Of a DNA stretch of 10,863 nt, positions 4,989-10,863 are shown piece after piece. Source of the stretch: DATKMS01 sp041497995 (GTDB lineage: Bacteria; Desulfobacterota; Binatia; HRBIN30). Location of the stretch: contig JBGQHM010000230.1 of assembly GCA_041497995.1 (NCBI GenBank), forward strand, positions 1 to 10,863. The letters are read 5' to 3'. Position 1 is the stretch's first letter. Every line of letters begins with the position of its first letter. Both the position numbers and the translations under genes were made by a program. Under the pieces are notes generated by a model, which made no database searches, was not told the origin of the DNA, and saw only the letters and a program-made list of their open reading frames with translations.

Positions 4989-7900
4989 ATGAACGCTCAC
5001 TCCAAATTGCCGTTCGCGTGGGCTCTGTTACTGGGCCTCGCCGCATCAGCCGATGGCGCCGCGCCTCACCAGACGCCGACGATTGACCCAGACCGCGCCG
5101 CCGCTGTGTCATTCATGCGATCCCGACGCGTGGCCCTGATCGACATCGTCACGGGCCACACGCTGGTTGAGGTCCAAGCGCACCGCACGGTGCGGAGCCT
5201 GGCGCTCTCCGCCAACGGCGACCACCTGGTCGTCGCCTCGCCTGCGGCACTCGAGAGCATCAACCTCGGCGACACGACCAGTCGGCGCGAGCTCGCGCTC
5301 TCCGGCAGCGATCTGGTCACGATGGGGTCGGACGGTCGTCGCGTGTACTGCGCCCGCACGCGACCCACAGGCATCTCCGCGCTGCCGTTCCCATCGACAG
5401 CGACGGTCGAGTGGACGGCACGCGCTCCCAGCCGCGTGCGGGCCCTGGCACTCGGGGCGTCGTCTTCACGCCTGCTCGTGGGCCACAGCTGGCACGGCGG
5501 CGGCATCGAGGTGATCGACGCCGCGGCTGGAGACATCGAGCGCAGCATCGAGACCCCGAAGGCACCTGCGGCGTTGGTACTCACACGGGACGGACGCACC
5601 GCCTTCGCCGCGCTGTGCGACGGCACCTTGATGGTGATCGGGATCGCCGACGGCAGCCACAGCACTCCGACGAAGGTCGGCCGCCGCCCACGCGCCTTGG
5701 CCATTGCCCCAGATGACCAACACGTCTACGCCCTCGACGCGTCACGCCGGGCTGTGGTCGTCGTCGATGCAAACACACCCGCGGCCCAACAGACCCTCAC
5801 GCTGCCGGCGAAGCCGTACGACATGGCACTGTCGCCGGACGGTTCGCGGCTGCTAGTCACCAGCCCATCGGCCAAGTCGATCTTCGTCATCGACACGGCA
5901 CGTCTCACGATCACCCAAACGCTGCACTTCCGCTGGCCACCGCGGCACGTCGCATTTGCGCACCCGCAACCAGGGATGCCGAGCCCGTCCGTCACCGCGA
6001 GCCGTGCCCCAACAGCGACCCAAACCGCACTGTTCCGCAGCCCAGCCGCGACCACCACGCCGACCAGCAGCACAGGTGGAACGCTCACCCCAACACCCAC
6101 TGGCTCACCTCCACTGTTGCAAGACAACGTGGTCGTTGGCGCCGTCTTTGACGATGAGTCGGCGCAACCGCTGCCCGACGTGCGTGCACAGGCGCGCGGC
6201 GCACTCAGCGCGACACAAACTGACACCGGCGGTCGCTACGTCGTTGCGACGCGGCCGGCCATAGTCGAGCTGACAAAGGATGGGTACACGCGAGCGGTAC
6301 GCCGGGTGATCGGACCTCAAAGCATTGCTGCGACGCGCGTCCTCGATGCCCGTCTCACACGCCTCGCTCCATCACACACAGTGAGCACCAACGGCGGTAT
6401 CGTAACGACGGACTACACGCCCCAGGGGATTGGCGACACCACGGTCAAGCTCGCGTTTCCCCCCGGTGCGCTGGCGACGCCCGCGAGCCTTCAGCTGACC
6501 GCCCTCAGTCCGCAGGCACTGATTGCACCACTACCGCTTGGCTGGAGTGTACTCCTTGGCATCGACATCCAGGCCGACCAACCAGCGGCGCCGTCCGCAA
6601 CACTCACCATACCTCTCGACATCCTCGGCGCGGCGATGTCACTGCCGGTCACCGTCGCGATGTGGGATGATGCCGGGGCACAGTGGCGCGGCGCCGCACC
6701 CGGGACTGTCCGCGGCGATGCAATTGAGATCGCCGTCACGCGTGTGCCCGCGCAACTCGCACTCATCATTCCCGACACCGCCCCTGCACAACCGCCGCTC
6801 CCCTTCGCCGGCGCGCCAGTCCAGAGCGTGCCGGCGCTGCTGCGTGCCGGCGAGTCGGCGGTTGTCATCGCTGACCCCGACGTTGTTGTTGCGGGCCCCG
6901 ACGTCCAGACAACCGTGGAGACGCAAGTCCGCGCGCTGGGTCCGCTCCCGAGCGGCAGCCGCTTGTTGGTTCACCTGCGCGAGCTCTACGAACTACGTGA
7001 CGGACGCCAGATTGTGGGTACCGCGTCACATCAGGACCTGATCGGCTACCAGCTGAGCACGGGAACACTGCCCGCCGGCAACGCCGGGGAGACGCTCGGC
7101 GCGTACTTCAGACTCCGTCCCAGTCGCACATTCACTATCGGTGAGCTGGCGCGCGGACGCATCACAATCGAGACGCTGCTGCCGCAGAGCAACGAACCCG
7201 TTAGCGTGGTTGACGCGGCGGGCGGAGACGTCATCGGCGTCGGCAACCTACGCCTGCACGTCCCTCCAAACGCAACCAACCAAGCCACTGTGATCACGCT
7301 GCAGCCGGCGTCGCCATCGGACCTACCACCCGGCGTGGCAACGCGAACGGATCTCATCGGTACGCTGTCCTTTGACATTGCCGGCGGCACCCTGAGCCCG
7401 ACGGCACCGTACGCGGTCGATCTTGGCGTACCGCTGGTAGACGGGCAACGCTTCGCCCTTGCGCGCCTCGCCACCGTCGATCTGCAATCGGCCTTGGTGC
7501 TGACGGCATTCGGCCACGCCGAAAGCGGGCGGATCGTCGTGGATTCTTGCCCACCCGAGCTGACCTTCTGCCTTCCTGGCCTCGTGGGGAGCGGCACGTA
7601 CGCGGTCTTCCGGCTCCCAAGCGGGGCGTCGATCGTCACCGGCAGCGTCGCCGACGACATCACTATCCGTCCCGGGCTCCCGGTGAGCAGCGACACAGCA
7701 CCCGTAGTGAGTGTAACCGATTCAGCGGGCCGGTATGGGTTACCGATCCCACCGACTGTGTCCTCAGTCATCAGCAGCCACGACCGACAGCGCAACCTGG
7801 TGGGCACAGTATCCGTCATGCCGGCGGGGCCGTCTCAGGTCATCACCGCGGACATCGAGCTGCGGGCGACCGTGCCGCGCGTCATTCACGTCAGCCCCCC

Positions 7901-10863
7901 CACTCACGGCAGTGGCGTTGCGGCAGATGCGCCGATTACGCTCCGGTTCTCCGAGCCCATCGATGCAGCGTCGCTCGCAGGCGCATCAGTCCGGGTCGCC
8001 CAAGTCACTGGCCCCAGCGCACCGCTCATTGCGATCCGGTTGTCGCTGAGCACGGATGGGATCGAACTTCTCCTGACGCCTGACGCAGCGCTGCTGCCCG
8101 AGGCGCTGTACCGCGTGTCGGTGACTCCTGCCGTGACCGACCGTTTCGGCATGCCGCTCGTACCGTTCGAGAGCGACTTCACAACAGCCGCTCGGTTCAA
8201 AGCCGACGCGCTGCCCCCCAACACCCTTCACGTGTCGTTACCCGACCCGGACGGTCGCGTCTTCGTCTGCGGCGGCCCGCAACTAGCGTTGGCGGGGACA
8301 TTCGTCACCATCATCAATGACACTAGCGGAACGACCTTCACCGGCCGGGCGACTGATCGCAGCGGGATCAGCGGCAGCGATGTGTGCGAAGCGCTCTTCC
8401 CCACCCGTTGCGACACCAGCCAACCCGGAAGTTTCTGTGCGGTGGTCGACGCCGATTTCGGCGACAGGATACTCGTGGAGGTTGAGGATGCACTGCACGA
8501 CACGGTGACGCTCGATACCGGACTGATGCGCGACGAGATGACAGGCACCACGGCGGTAGGCCCGGAAGGTGGAACCGTCGAGGCAACCGCCGATGCCGCG
8601 TATCATCTGTCGATTCCGCCTGGAGCCTTCGACTTGGTCACCCTGGTAACGGTCACCCCGGCCGCGCAGAGCGAGTTTCCTACCACCGCAGACGCAACGA
8701 TGGAATTCATCGCGGGCGCTCGGCTCGACTTCGGCGGCCGCAAGCCACTCAAGCAGGTCGACCTGTCGGTGCCGGCACCCGTCGATGCGAGCGCTGACGA
8801 CCAATACCTCGCTACACAGGTCATCAGCTTCCGTGGCGCCGACGAACTGACCGCGGTGGATACCGCCTTTTTTGACACCGCGAGTGATTTGGTCACGACC
8901 GATCCAGTGGCCTTCGACGGCATCCGCTTCCAAGGGTTGTTCGGCATGGTGCGCACGCGCGCGTGCACGGCCTACGCCACCGGCTTCGTCGCGCTTGGCG
9001 AACAGTTCACCGAGGCGTACGTGCCGGGAGGCATGTTGCTCCCGGCGCCGATCCTCACCGCCGACCGCACCCGCTTTACCGTGCCGATCCCGTGCAACCA
9101 GCCGGCCGCCGTGGAGCTGCGAACATTCGCCGACGACCCGATCGACTTCCTGTCACTACCGACCGCACCGCAGAAAGGCGAGTTCGTTTTCATAGAGCAG
9201 ACGTTGAGCGACGATAAAACTCCGCCGGCGGTGATCGGGACGCAGGCATCCATCCCCGATGCAGCGCAAGACGTCGGCCACGATGCGGAGGTGTCGATCC
9301 CGTTCGACGAGCCAATTCTCTCCAGCTCGATCGACGGCCACGCCCGTGTGTTCTGCACCATCGGCGGTACGGAGAAGGAGATCATGGGAACGTGGTCGCA
9401 GTCGGCGGATGGCAAACGACTCTTCTTCGTGCAGCGAGATGGTCAGCCACTCCACGGCCTGCCGTTCGGGACGCACTGCACCGTGCGCATCGAGGGCGTA
9501 CAGGATCAGCACGGCAATGCGATGAGCAGTCCGTACGTTACCAGCTTCACCACGTTCCTACCGACCGTTGCCGAACGCGTCGCCCAAGTCGACGCCGTCG
9601 CCGTGGACAGCATCGGCTGGCATCGTACTCAGACCAGCGGCGGTGCAGCTCCGCTGTTGAAGCAATTCATCGCGTTTGCGGAAGGCGACGCACACCGTCT
9701 CGACTCCCAAGGCGGCGTGCTCATCCAGGAGGTCAACGAACAGCAGATTGCGGCGGCACAGTTCACACAGCCGACGGCCGGCTTCGACTATGCCCTCCGC
9801 TTCCTACCGCCCGAGAATCTCACTGACGCCGCCGGCACCCAGTTCAGCGGCCCGTATCTGATGAGCGTCGACGGTGCGGGCGGCACGGAGAGCCGGCGGC
9901 GTCTCGGCGTGTGGCATCTGTTCGATCTGGCGAACTTCCCGAACCTCCAGCAAGTGGTCGCGCGCGCGGTCAATCAATCATCCGACTCGCTCGAGCTGTT
10001 CAACTCGCTCAACCCGAGTGCCGACCCCACTACCTTCAACTTCCTGCGTCAGATCCCCAACGACCTGGGAGTGCCTCTGGCAATCTCCGGTTTCGGTGTC
10101 GACAACGTCTACATCGCCAACGCGCCGTATATTGGCCTCGAGCTACTCCAAGTGCAGGGCATCGACCCCACGCGTCAGGGCGTGGACGGAATCCTACGAG
10201 GACATTTCCGTTCCGTCGCGACGCTCGGTACGTCGGTGATCGGCGCGCGACCCGATGGGCTCGTGGTCACTGACGCCGGCCTGCACCGTGACCCGCCACA
10301 GCCCGACTACCCGGTGAACGGCCCGCAAACATCGGTGCTGACCTTGCAAGGCTGGCCGGTCGATCGCAATCGCAACGGCAAGATCGAAGCCAACGAGCGC
10401 TTCGACTTGGCCGTGGTGAACTGCGAAGAGCAGGGTCATGCGGCACTCTGCGTCGTCGGCTTCGACCCGGCGGCCGGTCAGTTTGCCCCCAACGTACTGG
10501 AGGGCAAACTTCTCCTCCCACCCGACTCTCAACCCTTCCGTGCTTTCGCCGACCCCGAACGCCGCCTGCTGTATCTCGCCAACGGCACCACCGGCCTGAC
10601 GGTCGTCGACTTCCAAGATCCCTCCGGCAGCATCGACGACAGCCCGCACGATGGCGTCGACGACCGCGTTCTGGTCAGCATCCCGCTGCCAGCAGATGGC
10701 AACCGCACCGCGGTAGCACGCGATGTGGCCATGGACATCAACGACCGCGGCCGGGTGAACGCTTACGTCGCAGCGCGCGAGGACGGTTGGTACAAGGTGG
10801 ATCTCGGTCCCGCGCGGATGGACGTGCACCTGGAAGGCGTACCGCCGGGGCAGTCCTTCGGGG
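4989..10863 (+). CDS. Giant secreted multi-domain surface protein (N-terminal 1,958 residues, runs off right edge)
   Basis: One frame stays open from ATG 4989 to the last base; I translated it line by line and saw no stop. A signal peptide (one Lys, then LPFAWALLLGLAAS) has a likely cleavage after Ala21 or Ala24, so the product is exported. In order: a seven-blade YVTN/WD-like beta-propeller (about 45-328); a Thr/Pro/Ser-rich linker (330-377); a carboxypeptidase-regulatory-like domain (379-462, with TDTGGRYVV); ZU5-like units with a GG...PPGA-type pattern near 469, 745 and 1194; Big_5 Ig-like domains at about 958-1068 and 1410-1524; a Ca-binding-loop motif at 1792-1803 (DRNRNGKIEANE); and propeller-like segments such as GTTGLTVVDFQDP near 1871. 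Four cysteines (1094, 1133, 1141, 1150) may form disulphides. No strong Shine-Dalgarno sequence precedes the start. The function is unknown: surface adhesion or an RHS/YD-type exoprotein are possibilities, but no YD repeat or toxin domain is within view. Confidence 0.9.
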   Translation, partial: MNAHSKLPFAWALLLGLAASADGAAPHQTPTIDPDRAAAVSFMRSRRVALIDIVTGHTLVEVQAHRTVRSLALSANGDHLVVASPAALESINLGDTTSRRELALSGSDLVTMGSDGRRVYCARTRPTGISALPFPSTATVEWTARAPSRVRALALGASSSRLLVGHSWHGGGIEVIDAAAGDIERSIETPKAPAALVLTRDGRTAFAALCDGTLMVIGIADGSHSTPTKVGRRPRALAIAPDDQHVYALDASRRAVVVVDANTPAAQQTLTLPAKPYDMALSPDGSRLLVTSPSAKSIFVIDTARLTITQTLHFRWPPRHVAFAHPQPGMPSPSVTASRAPTATQTALFRSPAATTTPTSSTGGTLTPTPTGSPPLLQDNVVVGAVFDDESAQPLPDVRAQARGALSATQTDTGGRYVVATRPAIVELTKDGYTRAVRRVIGPQSIAATRVLDARLTRLAPSHTVSTNGGIVTTDYTPQGIGDTTVKLAFPPGALATPASLQLTALSPQALIAPLPLGWSVLLGIDIQADQPAAPSATLTIPLDILGAAMSLPVTVAMWDDAGAQWRGAAPGTVRGDAIEIAVTRVPAQLALIIPDTAPAQPPLPFAGAPVQSVPALLRAGESAVVIADPDVVVAGPDVQTTVETQVRALGPLPSGSRLLVHLRELYELRDGRQIVGTASHQDLIGYQLSTGTLPAGNAGETLGAYFRLRPSRTFTIGELARGRITIETLLPQSNEPVSVVDAAGGDVIGVGNLRLHVPPNATNQATVITLQPASPSDLPPGVATRTDLIGTLSFDIAGGTLSPTAPYAVDLGVPLVDGQRFALARLATVDLQSALVLTAFGHAESGRIVVDSCPPELTFCLPGLVGSGTYAVFRLPSGASIVTGSVADDITIRPGLPVSSDTAPVVSVTDSAGRYGLPIPPTVSSVISSHDRQRNLVGTVSVMPAGPSQVITADIELRATVPRVIHVSPPTHGSGVAADAPITLRFSEPIDAASLAGASVRVAQVTGPSAPLIAIRLSLSTDGIELLLTPDAALLPEALYRVSVTPAVTDRFGMPLVPFESDFTTAARFKADALPPNTLHVSLPDPDGRVFVCGGPQLALAGTFVTIINDTSGTTFTGRATDRSGISGSDVCEALFPTRCDTSQPGSFCAVVDADFGDRILVEVEDALHDTVTLDTGLMRDEMTGTTAVGPEGGTVEATADAAYHLSIPPGAFDLVTLVTVTPAAQSEFPTTADATMEFIAGARLDFGGRKPLKQVDLSVPAPVDASADDQYLATQVISFRGADELTAVDTAFFDTASDLVTTDPVAFDGIRFQGLFGMVRTRACTAYATGFVALGEQFTEAYVPGGMLLPAPILTADRTRFTVPIPCNQPAAVELRTFADDPIDFLSLPTAPQKGEFVFIEQTLSDDKTPPAVIGTQASIPDAAQDVGHDAEVSIPFDEPILSSSIDGHARVFCTIGGTEKEIMGTWSQSADGKRLFFVQRDGQPLHGLPFGTHCTVRIEGVQDQHGNAMSSPYVTSFTTFLPTVAERVAQVDAVAVDSIGWHRTQTSGGAAPLLKQFIAFAEGDAHRLDSQGGVLIQEVNEQQIAAAQFTQPTAGFDYALRFLPPENLTDAAGTQFSGPYLMSVDGAGGTESRRRLGVWHLFDLANFPNLQQVVARAVNQSSDSLELFNSLNPSADPTTFNFLRQIPNDLGVPLAISGFGVDNVYIANAPYIGLELLQVQGIDPTRQGVDGILRGHFRSVATLGTSVIGARPDGLVVTDAGLHRDPPQPDYPVNGPQTSVLTLQGWPVDRNRNGKIEANERFDLAVVNCEEQGHAALCVVGFDPAAGQFAPNVLEGKLLLPPDSQPFRAFADPERRLLYLANGTTGLTVVDFQDPSGSIDDSPHDGVDDRVLVSIPLPADGNRTAVARDVAMDINDRGRVNAYVAAREDGWYKVDLGPARMDVHLEGVPPGQSFG
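5190..5975 (+). repeat. Seven-blade propeller repeat inside the giant protein
   Basis: A strand motif of the form (V/P)-x-x-(L/M/V)-(A/V)-(L/I/F) followed by a turn and a second hydrophobic strand recurs at residues 68 (VRSLALSANG), 107 (weak, SDLVTMGSDG), 150 (VRALALGASS), 193 (PAALVLTRDG), 234 (PRALAIAPDD), 276 (PYDMALSPDG) and 318 (PRHVAFAHPQ). The spacings are 39, 43, 43, 41, 42 and 42 residues, close to the usual YVTN blade length. Blades are diverged at DNA level, so this is old duplication, not a recent tandem repeat. Confidence 0.75.
6393..8695 (+). repeat. Three dispersed ZU5-like beta units inside the giant protein
   Basis: The same pattern, a GG pair, then a strand, then (L/I/F/V)-P-P-(G/N)-A, then a strand, occurs three times. 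Unit one has GGIV at residue 469 and FPPGAL at 490. Unit two has GGDV at 745 and VPPNA at 758. Unit three has GGTV at 1194 and IPPGAF about 1209. The strand after each box ends in a similar way: LQLTALSP, VITLQPASP, VTVTPA. The resemblance to ZU5-type domains of large bacterial exoproteins is by motif only. Confidence 0.6.

Noticed and set aside
7046..7819. Minus-strand open frame (257 codons) inside the giant gene, with several other minus-strand frames up to 10829
   Set aside because: The plus-strand frame is continuous and has recognisable domains over the whole region. The antisense products are Arg/Ser/Pro-rich with no motif.

Overview
The window is GC-rich DNA from a Gram-negative bacterium. 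The evidence is a lipoprotein signal peptide with a lipobox, a secreted multi-domain giant protein, the LipB/LipA pair, and a rubrerythrin / DUF3501 / PerR-like cluster. I infer a metagenomic Deltaproteobacteria-like or neighbouring lineage from this gene mix. No rRNA or marker gene is present to settle it. I saw no tRNA, rRNA, IS element, CRISPR array or phage gene.

Layout. Bases 1-51 are probably the last codons of a plus-strand gene that enters from the left. From 106 to 4818 every gene lies on the minus strand. Read in the direction of transcription (right to left) these are lipB and lipA (overlapping ATGA), a glutaredoxin-like GST/SspA-type protein, then a probable four-gene oxidative-stress operon: rubrerythrin, DUF3501 protein, PerR-like Fur-family repressor, and a cupredoxin-type lipoprotein. 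From 4989 to the right edge a single uninterrupted plus-strand reading frame of more than 1,958 codons encodes a secreted multi-domain protein whose end is outside the window.

How the genes fit together. The rubrerythrin promoter has a consensus -35 box and a perfect 25-bp palindrome lying over the -10/start region, directly before a strong ribosome-binding site. The operon also encodes its own PerR-like repressor with all five expected regulatory metal ligands. A peroxide-responsive, self-regulated operon is therefore the simplest reading: rubrerythrin reduces peroxide, DUF3501 is its usual unexplained partner, and the lipoprotein would add a copper redox protein at the envelope. A strong hairpin between rubrerythrin and DUF3501 could set their relative levels. 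LipB and LipA form the complete endogenous lipoylation route.

The AT-richer gap 4819-4988 is a divergent promoter region with two inverted repeats, shared by lipBA and the giant gene. The giant protein begins with a signal peptide and a regular seven-blade beta-propeller (about 42 residues per blade). A Thr/Pro/Ser linker, a carboxypeptidase-regulatory-like domain, three ZU5-like beta units, two Big_5 Ig-like domains, a Ca-binding-loop motif and propeller-like sequence follow. It is the least described object in the window.
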